Positions 16,985 to 27,218 of a stretch of 64,000 nucleotides of DNA are shown here, one piece after another; the first letter of the stretch is position 1; each line of letters starts with the position of its first letter. The stretch is from DASQZK01 sp963809925. Its GTDB lineage: Bacteria > Bacteroidota > Bacteroidia > Bacteroidales > GCA-2748055. The notes below the pieces were generated by a model. The model saw only the letters and a program-made list of their open reading frames with translations, ran no database searches and was not told the DNA's origin. The translations under genes and the position numbers were made by a program. The DNA lies in the NCBI GenBank assembly GCA_963809925.1, contig CAWELH010000004.1, positions 496,001 through 560,000 of the forward strand, written 5' to 3'.

Positions 16985-19900
16985 ATGTCAATGGTAAATA
17001 ATACCCAAAGAATAAGCTTTACTTCCACAAAAAATCAGTTGGAATATCCCGACTTTTTGGAAATACAGCTTAAATCGTTCAGGGACTTTTTCCAGCTGGA
17101 AACAACACCTGAAAACAGAAAAAAAGAGGGTCTGTACCAGGTATTTCAGGAAAACTTTCCCATTTCCGATACAAGAAACAACTTTGTACTGGAATTCCTG
17201 GATTACTATGTCGATCCCCCAAGGTATTCTATAGAGGAGTGCATCGAGAGAGGCCTGACGCACAGTGTCCCGCTCAAAGCAAAACTTAAGCTTTATTGCA
17301 CCGACCCGGAACATGAGGATTTTGATACTGTCATCCAGGACGTCTATCTGGGAACAGTGCCTTATATGACAGAACGTGGCGTATTTATTGTCAACGGCGC
17401 CGAGAGGGTGGTCGTTTCACAACTTCACCGCTCTCCCGGGGTGTTTTTCGGACAAAGTCTGCACGCCAACGGCACAAAATTATACTCCGCAAGGATAATC
17501 CCGTTCAAAGGATCGTGGATCGAATTTGCAACTGACATTAATAATGTCATGTATGCCTATATCGACAGGAAGAAAAAATTACCCGTAACGACCCTACTCA
17601 GGGCAATCGGTTATGAGAGCGATAAAGATATACTTGAAATCTTTAACCTCGCTGAAGAAGTTAAAGTGACAAAAACCGGCCTTAAAAAAGTAGTCGGCAG
17701 AAAACTCGCCGCCCGTGTTCTTAAAACCTGGGTGGAAGACTTTGTAGATGAAGATACCGGTGAAGTTGTCTCGATCGAACGTAACGAAGTTATCATCGAC
17801 CGCGAAACTGAACTTGAAAACGATCATATTGACCAAATCGTCGACTCAGGCGCAAAAACCATCCTTCTTCATAAGGATCAGCAGAGCATGGTCGACTATG
17901 CCATCATATACAATACGCTTCAGAAAGATCCGTGTAACTCGGAAAAAGAAGCCGTATTGCATATCTACCGTCAGCTGCGAAATTCTGAACCGCCCGATGA
18001 GGCCACCGCACGCGATGTAATTGATAAACTGTTTTTCTCCGATAAACGATATGACCTTGGTGAGGTGGGCCGCTTCAGGATCAACAGGAAGCTCGGCCTG
18101 CATACCGATATGGATGTTAAGGTCCTGACCAAGGAAGATATTATCATGATCATCAGCTACCTTATCGAGCTGATCAACTCGAAAACCGATGTCGATGATA
18201 TCGACCACCTTAGCAACCGCCGTGTGAGAACCGTCGGCGAACAGCTCATGAACCAGTTCAGCGTCGGCCTTGCCCGTATGGCCAGGACCATCCGCGAACG
18301 CATGAACGTCAGGGATAACGAGGTGTTTACACCCGTCGACCTGATCAACTCGAAAACACTGTCCTCCGTCATCAACTCCTTTTTTGGTACCAACCAGCTG
18401 TCACAGTTCATGGATCAGACCAACCCTCTGTCGGAAATGACCCATAAGCGCAGGATGTCAGCCCTCGGCCCTGGAGGTCTTTCACGCGAAAGAGCCGGTT
18501 TCGAAGTAAGGGACGTACACTATACTCACTACGGAAGGCTGTGCCCCATCGAAACTCCTGAAGGTCCCAATATCGGCCTGATCTCATCGCTCTGTGTATA
18601 CGCCAAAATCAACCAGTTAGGTTTTATCGAAACACCATACCGTAAGGTTGAGAGTGGTTCGGTCGACCTTACCGATGGCGGTATCGTCTATCTCAGCGCA
18701 GAGGAGGAAGAAGCCCGAACGATCGCTCAGGCTAATGCGCCTATCAGCGAAATCGGAGACTTTGTAAATCAAAAGATCAAGGCCCGTTTTAACGGCGACT
18801 TCCCTCTTGCCGATCGGGAAGAGATTAACCTTATGGACGTCGCACCGAACCAGATCGCATCCATTGCTGCATCACTCATCCCATTCCTTGAACATGATGA
18901 TGCAAACCGTGCCCTTATGGGTTCAAACATGATGCGCCAGGCTGTGCCACTGATCGATCCGGAAGCCCCGGTCGTCGGAACAGGCATCGAAACGGTTGTT
19001 GTCAGAGACAGCCGCCTGCAGGTCGTTGCAGAAGGTGACGGTGTCGTCGAATTTGTCGATTCCAACGAGATCGTTATCCGGTACTCACGAACCGAAGAAC
19101 AGAAGTTCGTTAGCTTTGATGATGACATCAAGCGGTATAAACTTCCGAAATTCAAGAAGACAAACCAAAACACCTGCGTTAACCTGACGCCGATCGTATA
19201 TAAGGGACAGAAAGTTGAGAAAGGCCAGATCCTTACCGAAGGTTATGCAACCAAACAGGGTGAACTTGCCCTTGGTCGTAACCTGATGGTGGCATTCATG
19301 CCATGGAAAGGCTATAACTTTGAGGATGCTATCGTCGTTTCCGAACGTCTCGTCAGGGAGGATGTTTTTACATCCATTCATATCGACGAATACCTTCTTG
19401 AAGTCAGGGATACCAAACGGGGCCTCGAAGAACTGACCTCCGATATCCCGAACGTTAGCGAGGAAGCCACACGAAACCTCGATGAAAACGGTCTTATCCG
19501 TATCGGCGCAGAAGTGAATCCTAGCGATATCCTTATTGGTAAGATCACTCCCAAAGGTGAGTCAGATCCGTCACCGGAAGAAAAACTCCTCCGGGCTATC
19601 TTTGGCGACAAAGCCGGCGATGTAAAGGACGCTTCACTGAAAGCCGGTCCGTCATTGTTCGGCGTTGTGATCGATAAAAAACTCTTCTCCAGATCAGTGA
19701 AGGACCGTAAATCCAAACTGGGTACCAAACCCATTCTGGATAAGATCGAGGAAGAGTACAGCCGTAATATCAATGAACTGAGAGCTAAACTCATTGATAA
19801 ACTCTTTATCCTGGTGAACGGCAAGACCTCGCAGGGAGTGAAAGACTATTATAATAAGGATATCATTCCCAAAGGTGTGAAATTCACCCAGAAAATCCTT

Positions 19901-20797
19901 CAGGATATCGACTATGATAATGTGAATCCGAATAAATGGACCACGGACAAGGATAAGAACGATACCATCAAAGAACTTCTTCATAATTTCATGCTTAAAA
20001 GCAAGGAAATTGACGGTGTCCATAAACGGAAAAAATACAATGTTACTATCGGCGACGAGCTCCCCACCGGGATCGTCAGACTGGCCAAAGTGTATGTTGC
20101 CAAGAAAAGGAAACTTACCGTTGGTGATAAGATGGCAGGTCGTCATGGGAACAAAGGTATTGTAGCGAAGATCGTCCGTCAGGAGGACATGCCCTTCCTT
20201 GAGGACGGAACTCCGGTTGATATTGTGCTGAACCCATTGGGCGTACCATCACGTATGAACCTCGGTCAGATTTATGAAACAGTTCTCGGATGGGCCGGAA
20301 TCCGGCTCGGTGTAAATTTCGCCACACCAATCTTTGATGGGGCCAGGATCGATCAGATCAACGATTATACAACGAAGGCTTCAGTTCCGAAATATGGTAA
20401 AACCTACCTCTTCGATGGCGGTTCGGGTGAGCGATTTGATCAGCCTGCAACAGTCGGCATTATCTATATGCTGAAACTGGGCCACATGGTAGAGGATAAA
20501 ATGCACGCCCGTTCTATCGGCCCCTACTCACTAATCACTCAGCAACCACTTGGCGGAAAAGCTCAGTTTGGTGGTCAGCGCTTTGGTGAAATGGAAGTAT
20601 GGGCACTCGAGGCATTCGGTGCTGCCAACATCCTGCAGGAGATCCTCACGGTCAAATCAGACGACGTTGTTGGCCGAGCAAAAGCTTACGAAGCCATCGT
20701 CAAGGGAGAACCAATGCCCGCTCCGGGTATTCCTGAATCCCTGAACGTGCTGCTGCATGAGCTTAGAGGACTTGGACTGAGCGTTAAGCTTATATAA
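16985..20797 (+). CDS. rpoB: DNA-directed RNA polymerase subunit beta
   Basis: 1270 residues. Recognisable from the rifampicin region (FFGTNQLSQFMDQTNPL, THKRRMSALGPGGL), the GDKMAGRHGNKG active-site block and the C-terminal GGQRFGEMEVWALEA. QLSQFMDQTN keeps the residues usual in sensitive enzymes. ATG 16985 used; ATG 16991 is the alternative. Confidence 0.98.
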   Translation: MSMVNNTQRISFTSTKNQLEYPDFLEIQLKSFRDFFQLETTPENRKKEGLYQVFQENFPISDTRNNFVLEFLDYYVDPPRYSIEECIERGLTHSVPLKAKLKLYCTDPEHEDFDTVIQDVYLGTVPYMTERGVFIVNGAERVVVSQLHRSPGVFFGQSLHANGTKLYSARIIPFKGSWIEFATDINNVMYAYIDRKKKLPVTTLLRAIGYESDKDILEIFNLAEEVKVTKTGLKKVVGRKLAARVLKTWVEDFVDEDTGEVVSIERNEVIIDRETELENDHIDQIVDSGAKTILLHKDQQSMVDYAIIYNTLQKDPCNSEKEAVLHIYRQLRNSEPPDEATARDVIDKLFFSDKRYDLGEVGRFRINRKLGLHTDMDVKVLTKEDIIMIISYLIELINSKTDVDDIDHLSNRRVRTVGEQLMNQFSVGLARMARTIRERMNVRDNEVFTPVDLINSKTLSSVINSFFGTNQLSQFMDQTNPLSEMTHKRRMSALGPGGLSRERAGFEVRDVHYTHYGRLCPIETPEGPNIGLISSLCVYAKINQLGFIETPYRKVESGSVDLTDGGIVYLSAEEEEARTIAQANAPISEIGDFVNQKIKARFNGDFPLADREEINLMDVAPNQIASIAASLIPFLEHDDANRALMGSNMMRQAVPLIDPEAPVVGTGIETVVVRDSRLQVVAEGDGVVEFVDSNEIVIRYSRTEEQKFVSFDDDIKRYKLPKFKKTNQNTCVNLTPIVYKGQKVEKGQILTEGYATKQGELALGRNLMVAFMPWKGYNFEDAIVVSERLVREDVFTSIHIDEYLLEVRDTKRGLEELTSDIPNVSEEATRNLDENGLIRIGAEVNPSDILIGKITPKGESDPSPEEKLLRAIFGDKAGDVKDASLKAGPSLFGVVIDKKLFSRSVKDRKSKLGTKPILDKIEEEYSRNINELRAKLIDKLFILVNGKTSQGVKDYYNKDIIPKGVKFTQKILQDIDYDNVNPNKWTTDKDKNDTIKELLHNFMLKSKEIDGVHKRKKYNVTIGDELPTGIVRLAKVYVAKKRKLTVGDKMAGRHGNKGIVAKIVRQEDMPFLEDGTPVDIVLNPLGVPSRMNLGQIYETVLGWAGIRLGVNFATPIFDGARIDQINDYTTKASVPKYGKTYLFDGGSGERFDQPATVGIIYMLKLGHMVEDKMHARSIGPYSLITQQPLGGKAQFGGQRFGEMEVWALEAFGAANILQEILTVKSDDVVGRAKAYEAIVKGEPMPAPGIPESLNVLLHELRGLGLSVKLI

Positions 20798-20807
20798 TTC
20801 TGTATTC

Positions 20808-20827
20808 ACCGGAATATATTTTCCGGT
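20808..20827 (+). promoter_or_regulatory. Intercistronic hairpin between rpoB and rpoC
   Basis: ACCGGAA (20808-20814), loop TATATT, TTCCGGT (20821-20827). No U tract, so stabilisation or processing of the mRNA is more likely than termination. Confidence 0.4.
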
Positions 20828-20866
20828 ATAACTTGTTAGTGTTGATAACCCAATAATTATTGACAG

Positions 20867-23800
20867 ATGCCATTCAGAAAAGATAAGAAAGATAAGGCAA
20901 ACTTCACGAAGATCGCCATTGGTCTCGCCTCCCCGGAGGAGATACTCGAACGTTCAAGCGGTGAAGTTTTAAAGCCCGAAACCATAAATTACCGTACCTA
21001 TAAACCGGAACGCGACGGCCTGTTCTGTGAACGGATCTTCGGACCGGTGAAGGATTACGAATGTCACTGTGGAAAATACAAGCGGATCAGGTACAAAGGT
21101 ATTGTATGCGACAGGTGTGGTGTGGAAGTGACAGAGAAAAAGGTTAGAAGAGAACGTATGGGCCATATATCGCTCGTCGTTCCGGTTGCCCATATCTGGT
21201 ATTTCCGTTCATTACCCAACAAGATCGGTTACCTGCTTGGGCTTCCGACCAAGAAACTCGATTCCATCATTTATTATGAACGGTATGTGGTGATCAATGC
21301 CGGTGTTAAAAAAGCAGATGGTATCGATTACCTGGATTTCCTTACCGAAGAAGAGTACCTTGATATCATGGACTCTCTCCCCAAAGAAAACCAGGTACTT
21401 GATGAAGAACATCCCGACAAATTCGTTGCCGGAATGGGCGCTGAAGCATTGTATGAACTTCTCCGCCGCCTCGATCTTGACACATTGTCGTACGACCTTC
21501 GTCATAAAGCAAACACAGAAACCTCACAGCAGAGGAAGAACGAAGCTCTGAAAAGACTTCAGGTTGTGGAAGCATTCCGTGAGTCGAAAAACGTCAACAG
21601 ACCGGAGTGGATGATCGTGAAAGTAGTGCCGGTAATACCACCGGAACTGCGTCCGCTCGTACCTCTCGATGGAGGACGTTTCGCCACATCCGACCTTAAC
21701 GACCTTTATCGCAGGGTCATTATCCGGAACAACAGACTGAAAAGGCTGATCGAAATCAAAGCTCCTGAGGTAATTCTCAGAAACGAAAAGAGGATGCTTC
21801 AGGAAGCCGTTGATTCACTCTTCGATAATTCCAGAAAATCAAATGCTGTGAAAACCGATGCAAACCGTCCGCTGAAATCACTCAGCGACAGTTTGAAAGG
21901 GAAGCAGGGCCGTTTCCGTCAGAATCTTCTCGGTAAGAGGGTGGATTATTCAGCCCGTTCTGTTATCGTGGTAGGGCCTGAACTGAAACTGCACGAATGC
22001 GGGTTACCCAAAGATATGGCAGCAGAACTTTACAAACCTTTCATCATCAGGAAACTGATTGAGAGAGGGATTGTGAAAACCGTAAAATCTGCCAAGAAAA
22101 TCGTCGACAGGAAAGATCCTGTAGTTTGGGATATTCTTGAGAACGTACTTAAAGGGCATCCTGTGATGCTGAACCGTGCACCCACCCTGCACAGGCTCGG
22201 TATCCAGGCTTTCCAGCCGAAACTGATTGAAGGCAAGGCTATCCAGCTGCATCCTCTCGTTTGTACTGCTTTTAATGCCGACTTTGACGGAGACCAGATG
22301 GCAGTTCACCTTCCTCTTGGAAATGCTGCCGTACTCGAAGCACAGATTTTAATGCTGGCTTCCCATAATATTCTCAACCCGGCTAATGGTGCGCCGATCA
22401 CCGTTCCTTCACAGGACATGGTACTCGGACTGTACTATATTACCAAGGCCAGAAAGAGCACGAAAGAGCATGTAGTGCACGGTGAAGGGTTAACCTTTTA
22501 TTCTGCTGAAGAAGTCATTATTGGATACAATGAAAAGAAAGCCGATCTGCATGCGATCATAAATGTCAGGATACCAACCATCAAGGATGGAAGTATTAAT
22601 GGATATGAAGTGATCGAAACCACGGTTGGCCGTGTCATTTTCAATGAAGTCGTGCCTTTGGAGATCGGATATATCAATGAGATCCTTACAAAACGTTCTT
22701 TGAGGGAGATCATTACCAGGGTACTCAAGGTTTCAGGTACATCAGCAACGGCAAAATTCCTTGATGATATTAAGGACCTTGGTTTCCAGATGGCATTCCG
22801 TGGAGGACTTTCCTTCAATCTGGATGATGTGATCGTTCCCGATGAAAAGGAAATACTTGTGAACGAAGGGTACGCCCAGGTTGATGAAGTTCTCATGAAC
22901 TACAATGCGGGTTTCATTACGAATAATGAACGCTACAACCAGATCATTGATATCTGGACTCATACAAACGCTAAGTTAACAACAACGCTGATGCGTCAGC
23001 TCAGCTCCGATAATCAGGGCTTCAACCCTGTTTATATGATGCTTGATTCAGGCGCCCGTGGTTCGAAAGAACAGATCAGGCAGCTTTCAGGTATGCGTGG
23101 TCTGATGGCCAAACCCCAAAAATCAGGGGCTACCGGTAATGAGATCATTGAGAACCCCATCCTTTCAAATTTCAAGGAAGGTCTTTCGGTTCTTGAGTAC
23201 TTCATTTCCACACACGGTGCCAGGAAAGGTCTCGCTGATACGGCGCTTAAAACCGCCGACGCCGGTTACCTCACAAGGAGGCTGGTCGACGTTTCCCAGG
23301 ATGTTGTGATTTCCGAGTTCGACTGTGGTACACTGAGAGGTTTGGTGGCAACAGCGATAAAGAAAAGCGAAGAAGTGGTGGAAACCCTCTTCGAACGGAT
23401 ACTTGGTCGTACAGCGGTACACGATGTGTATCATCCGCTTACAGGTGAACTGATCGTTTCTGCCGGTTTAGAAATCACTGAGGAAATCGCGAAGGAAATA
23501 GAGGATTCGCCCATCGAGCAGATCGAAATCCGTTCGGTACTTACCTGCGAATCTACCAAAGGTGTCTGTGGCAAATGCTACGGCAGAAACCTGGCTACAG
23601 GTAGCATGGTTCAGATGGGTGAAGCCGTCGGCGTTATCGCTGCCCAGTCAATCGGTGAACCTGGCACACAGCTTACACTTCGTACATTCCATGTCGGGGG
23701 TACCGCTTCAAACATTACCTCAGAATCGAATGTGATCTCGAAATACGATGGTATCGCAGAGATTGAAGAACTCAGAACTGTGAGCAAGACTGATCCGGAA

Positions 23801-25174
23801 CTCAATACGCCCATTGACATGGTCATCGGCCGTCTTGCTGAACTACGCATCGTTGATAAAAATACAGGTATCGCACTCACAACGCATAATATACCTTATG
23901 GTTCCAAACTCTATATCAAGCCTGGCAGTGAAGTAAAAAAAGGTGACCTGATTTGTGAGTGGGATCCTTATAATGCTGTAATCATTTCTGAAGTTGATGG
24001 TAAAGTCAGTTTTGATAATGTGATCGATGGCATTACCTTCAGGGAAGAATCGGATGAACAAACCGGTTATCGTGAAAAGGTTATCATTGAATCAAGGGAT
24101 AAGACCAAGAACCCTATGATCAGGATCCTCGACAAAAGTGGGGAGACGCAGAAATCCTATAACCTTCCTGTCGGTGCACATATCGCTGTCAATGACAAGG
24201 ACCTGGTAACAGCTGGTGATATCCTTGTGAAGATCCCAAGAGCTGTTGGCAAATCCGGTGACATCACTGGTGGTCTGCCCAGGGTGACCGAACTGTTTGA
24301 AGCCAGAAACCCCTCCAATCCGGCTGTGGTTTCTGAAATTGACGGCGAAGTAAGCTTTGGTAAAATCAAGAGAGGAAATCGTGAGATCATTATTCAGTCC
24401 AGGGCAGGAGAGCTCAAGAAATATCTTGTTCCGCTTTCCAAACAGATCCTGGTTCAGGAAAATGACTTTGTCAGAGCCGGTATTCCGCTTTCCGATGGTG
24501 CCATAACACCTTCCGACATCCTGGCCATTAAAGGCCCGACAAAAGTTCAGGAATATATCGTGAATGAAGTGCAGGAAGTGTATCGTCTGCAGGGTGTGAA
24601 AATCAACGACAAACACTTTGAAGTGATTGTAAGGCAGATGATGAGAAAAGTGGAGATCGTAGATCCCGGTGATACCAAGTTCCTCGAAAAACAAATCGTC
24701 GATAAGTGGGAATTCATGGAAGAAAATGATTGGATCTACGGCAAGAAAGTCGTCCTTGATAAAGGCGATTCTAAGACTATACATTCCGGACAGATCATAT
24801 CTTCAAGGAGACTTCGTGATGAGAACTCCATGCTCAAAAGGAAGGATATGAAACCGGTTGAATCCAGGGACGCTGTTCCTGCAACATCCAGTCAGATTCT
24901 TCAGGGTATAACCAGGGCTGCTCTTCAGACACAGAGTTTCATGTCAGCTGCTTCATTCCAGGAGACTACGAAAGTCCTTAACGAAGCTGCGATCTTTGGT
25001 CGTATCGACACACTCGACGGTTTGAAGGAAAATGTGATTGTCGGGCATCTCATTCCGGCAGGTACGGGGAGCAGGACTTTCGAAAATCTCGTGGTAGGTT
25101 CCCGTGAGGAATACGACAGGATGAAAGCAGGCTCCCAGGTCCAGATGGCCGAGCACGAAACCGAGGAAAATTAA
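20867..25174 (+). CDS. rpoC: DNA-directed RNA polymerase subunit beta'
   Basis: 1435 residues. First zinc site around CHCGKYKRIRYKGIVCDRCG, catalytic NADFDGDQMAVHLP with the three Mg2+-binding aspartates, bridge/trigger-loop region (SGARGSKEQIRQLSGMRGLM), and second zinc site (CESTKGVCGKCYG). Follows rpoB by 69 bases. Confidence 0.98.
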   Translation: MPFRKDKKDKANFTKIAIGLASPEEILERSSGEVLKPETINYRTYKPERDGLFCERIFGPVKDYECHCGKYKRIRYKGIVCDRCGVEVTEKKVRRERMGHISLVVPVAHIWYFRSLPNKIGYLLGLPTKKLDSIIYYERYVVINAGVKKADGIDYLDFLTEEEYLDIMDSLPKENQVLDEEHPDKFVAGMGAEALYELLRRLDLDTLSYDLRHKANTETSQQRKNEALKRLQVVEAFRESKNVNRPEWMIVKVVPVIPPELRPLVPLDGGRFATSDLNDLYRRVIIRNNRLKRLIEIKAPEVILRNEKRMLQEAVDSLFDNSRKSNAVKTDANRPLKSLSDSLKGKQGRFRQNLLGKRVDYSARSVIVVGPELKLHECGLPKDMAAELYKPFIIRKLIERGIVKTVKSAKKIVDRKDPVVWDILENVLKGHPVMLNRAPTLHRLGIQAFQPKLIEGKAIQLHPLVCTAFNADFDGDQMAVHLPLGNAAVLEAQILMLASHNILNPANGAPITVPSQDMVLGLYYITKARKSTKEHVVHGEGLTFYSAEEVIIGYNEKKADLHAIINVRIPTIKDGSINGYEVIETTVGRVIFNEVVPLEIGYINEILTKRSLREIITRVLKVSGTSATAKFLDDIKDLGFQMAFRGGLSFNLDDVIVPDEKEILVNEGYAQVDEVLMNYNAGFITNNERYNQIIDIWTHTNAKLTTTLMRQLSSDNQGFNPVYMMLDSGARGSKEQIRQLSGMRGLMAKPQKSGATGNEIIENPILSNFKEGLSVLEYFISTHGARKGLADTALKTADAGYLTRRLVDVSQDVVISEFDCGTLRGLVATAIKKSEEVVETLFERILGRTAVHDVYHPLTGELIVSAGLEITEEIAKEIEDSPIEQIEIRSVLTCESTKGVCGKCYGRNLATGSMVQMGEAVGVIAAQSIGEPGTQLTLRTFHVGGTASNITSESNVISKYDGIAEIEELRTVSKTDPELNTPIDMVIGRLAELRIVDKNTGIALTTHNIPYGSKLYIKPGSEVKKGDLICEWDPYNAVIISEVDGKVSFDNVIDGITFREESDEQTGYREKVIIESRDKTKNPMIRILDKSGETQKSYNLPVGAHIAVNDKDLVTAGDILVKIPRAVGKSGDITGGLPRVTELFEARNPSNPAVVSEIDGEVSFGKIKRGNREIIIQSRAGELKKYLVPLSKQILVQENDFVRAGIPLSDGAITPSDILAIKGPTKVQEYIVNEVQEVYRLQGVKINDKHFEVIVRQMMRKVEIVDPGDTKFLEKQIVDKWEFMEENDWIYGKKVVLDKGDSKTIHSGQIISSRRLRDENSMLKRKDMKPVESRDAVPATSSQILQGITRAALQTQSFMSAASFQETTKVLNEAAIFGRIDTLDGLKENVIVGHLIPAGTGSRTFENLVVGSREEYDRMKAGSQVQMAEHETEEN

Positions 25175-25186
25175 AAACTGAATGCG

Positions 25187-25510
25187 ATGGAAGACAATGA
25201 ACAGAAGAAAAACCAGATCAGTATCGAACTGAAGGAGGATATTGCCCAGGGTACCTATTCCAACCTGGCTGTGATCACTCATTCCGCGGCTGAATTTATT
25301 TTGGATTTTGTTCGGATTATGCCTGGTATTCCAAAAGCCGAAGTTAAGTCCAGGATAATCCTGACTCCCGAACATGCGAAACGGCTGGTGGCCGCCCTAA
25401 GCGAAAACATCGCTAAGTATGAGTCTGTACACGGACCTATAAAAAAAGTCGAAGGTTCTGGAAACCCTATCATGCCGATGAATTTCGGAGGCCCGACAGC
25501 TCAGGCCTGA
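25187..25510 (+). CDS. DUF3467 protein
   Basis: 107 residues. Core SNLAVITHSAAEFILDFVR and RIILTPEHAKRLVAAL define the DUF3467 family, a small widespread protein of unknown role. In Bacteroidota it often directly follows rpoC, as here (12 bases), and is co-terminated with it, which hints at a link to transcription, but nothing in the sequence gives a reaction or partner. Confidence 0.85.
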   Translation: MEDNEQKKNQISIELKEDIAQGTYSNLAVITHSAAEFILDFVRIMPGIPKAEVKSRIILTPEHAKRLVAALSENIAKYESVHGPIKKVEGSGNPIMPMNFGGPTAQA

Positions 25511-25540
25511 TTTTCGACCGTATCTCAGATAGATATTGAA

Positions 25541-25566
25541 ACCCCGTTGAATAGCGGGGTTTTTTT
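25541..25566 (+). terminator. Terminator of the rpoBC operon
   Basis: ACCCCG (25541-25546), eight-base loop, CGGGGT (25555-25560), then seven T. The stretch to 25790 holds no further gene. Confidence 0.85.
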
Positions 25567-25790
25567 ATGTGTTGATTCACCTGCGCCAAAGCTGCGGCGG
25601 ACGCAATTTGATGATGCGGGGAGGTTTCGGGTTTCAGGATTACGAGGGATGCGGATTGAACGGCTATTGAAAGATACTCGCCAATTTGTTTGAGAATACC
25701 AGACACTGGTCCATAAATAAGAACGGAAATCCAAACGTTCTCCAGTATACCTCAATCCTGGCCACTGCAAACGCGATTATTAATACAGCC

Positions 25791-26999
25791 TCACCGTACA
25801 ATGATCGTCTTTGATCGCACTGGCTGGACATCGAAATAATTCTCGTAATAGTCAACCCGGATCGTATCCGTTTTATGATCCGGAAAAAGTTCGAACAGGA
25901 TCTGGAGATCGCAGTCTTTTCCCGGATCGGTCGAAGTAAAGGTCTGCCTTCTCCCACTGTAAGCGCTCACTGTCCAGTTTTCGGGTTCAGGCAGGGACCT
26001 GTAGCTCCAGTTTCCGCCTGACAGTTTTATTTGCACCTTCATATTCCTGTCGAGATGTACGGCCATGCTTTGTGCCGTCCAGTTAACGGAATAAGGAGAA
26101 ACGTACATGGTATCCTCATCCAGTGAGAGCACATTTCTTCCGAATTCTCCTGTTTTAGGGTAAGTAATGACCGGAACCGCCTCAAACCGGCTGCTGTCGA
26201 TAAACTGTTTTACATACTTTTCAAACGGAGGAATGGCAGCAGACTTCCGCGAATCGTTATAATATTTTTCCAGGTTGGTTCGGATGGACTGCAGGTTGAT
26301 GATCCCGGCATATGTCATCAGTTCTGAACCGATGGAGCTGTCGTCGAGTTTCCCGTCCTCGCGGATATCCGTGATGAACTCGGCCATCAGTTCCGAGAGA
26401 TCGCCTGCGGAACGAAAGCCCTGGAATATGGCGGATATGGCAAGAAGTTTTGCATTATCCTCCCCCTCGGAGGAGATATCCAGGGATTCCGAGTCCCGGT
26501 TCCCTTCCGATCCCATGCAGAAGATATCAAGAATTTCCGACTGGGACTGGGCTTTGGCTTCAGTGAAATCCATGCCCTGATCAACCAGCCATTCCACCCT
26601 GTTTTTCTCCAGATGGGACAGCGTATTAATATTCACCGACGATCTGTCTGCAATATTGGAGAGGGCGTACAGGGTCAGTTGGGCTTCCGAATTTTCGCCG
26701 GTGATTTCATTGAAATAAAAGCCGTCGGCTCTAAGAGACACATACTTTGAGGAGAGTTTCATATTGCTGATCTGGAAATCCCCGGCTTTATCGCTTATCT
26801 GGGCGGTATAGATTTTGCCGCTCTGTGACAGATCCTCATGCAGTTCATTGATAAGGATGGACGTTCCGTTCAGGAAAGGACCTTTCTGTACGTGGCCAGT
26901 GAGTGAAACAGGACTGCTGATGTCCGGATCGTTATTCCTTTCACAGGAAACAAGGATAAGAATACATAGAAGGAGTAGGGAACTAACTTTAGATTTCAT
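25791..26999 (-). CDS. Lipoprotein of a Bacteroidota family, function unknown
   Basis: 402 residues starting MKSKVSSLLLLCILILVSC, a lipoprotein signal with lipobox LVSC. Then comes a transthyretin-like beta module (TGHVQKGPFLNGTSILINEL ... GDFQISNMKLSSKYVSLRADGFYFNE), then a helical region (SVNINTLSHLEKNRVEWLV, EAKAQSQSEILDIFC) and a C-terminal beta-rich, BACON-like part. I know similar proteins from other Bacteroidota as surface lipoproteins without assigned role. ATG 26999 is chosen because the upstream 26 codons would bury the signal peptide. Stands alone between two + strand operons. Confidence 0.7.
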   Translation of the reverse strand: MKSKVSSLLLLCILILVSCERNNDPDISSPVSLTGHVQKGPFLNGTSILINELHEDLSQSGKIYTAQISDKAGDFQISNMKLSSKYVSLRADGFYFNEITGENSEAQLTLYALSNIADRSSVNINTLSHLEKNRVEWLVDQGMDFTEAKAQSQSEILDIFCMGSEGNRDSESLDISSEGEDNAKLLAISAIFQGFRSAGDLSELMAEFITDIREDGKLDDSSIGSELMTYAGIINLQSIRTNLEKYYNDSRKSAAIPPFEKYVKQFIDSSRFEAVPVITYPKTGEFGRNVLSLDEDTMYVSPYSVNWTAQSMAVHLDRNMKVQIKLSGGNWSYRSLPEPENWTVSAYSGRRQTFTSTDPGKDCDLQILFELFPDHKTDTIRVDYYENYFDVQPVRSKTIIVR

Positions 27000-27175
27000 G
27001 GTTTCAGGTTTCGTAAAATCTAATTTATTAAATTTCCGTGATCTTAACAATGTTTTGTGTCTTACATCTTTAATCATTTCCCGGCTGAAAAATAAAAAGT
27101 GAAAAAATCCTAAATTTTCCTCCGTTCAGGTTTGAATATGAAATCATTCTAATGTATCTCCAAAGGATATTTTAG

Positions 27176-27183
27176 TATATTTG
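27176..27183 (+). promoter_or_regulatory. -7 element before etfB
   Basis: TATATTTG fits TAnnTTTG, 35 bases before the etfB ATG. A matching -33 box was not found. Confidence 0.5.
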
Positions 27184-27218
27184 TCCACCATCAAAAAAAC
27201 ATAACTAAATTTTTTTTT

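Noticed and set aside
23843..24784. Long minus-strand frames inside rpoC
   Set aside because: They lie antisense to a complete, conserved rpoC and mirror its codon pattern; Cys/His/Phe-rich shadow composition.
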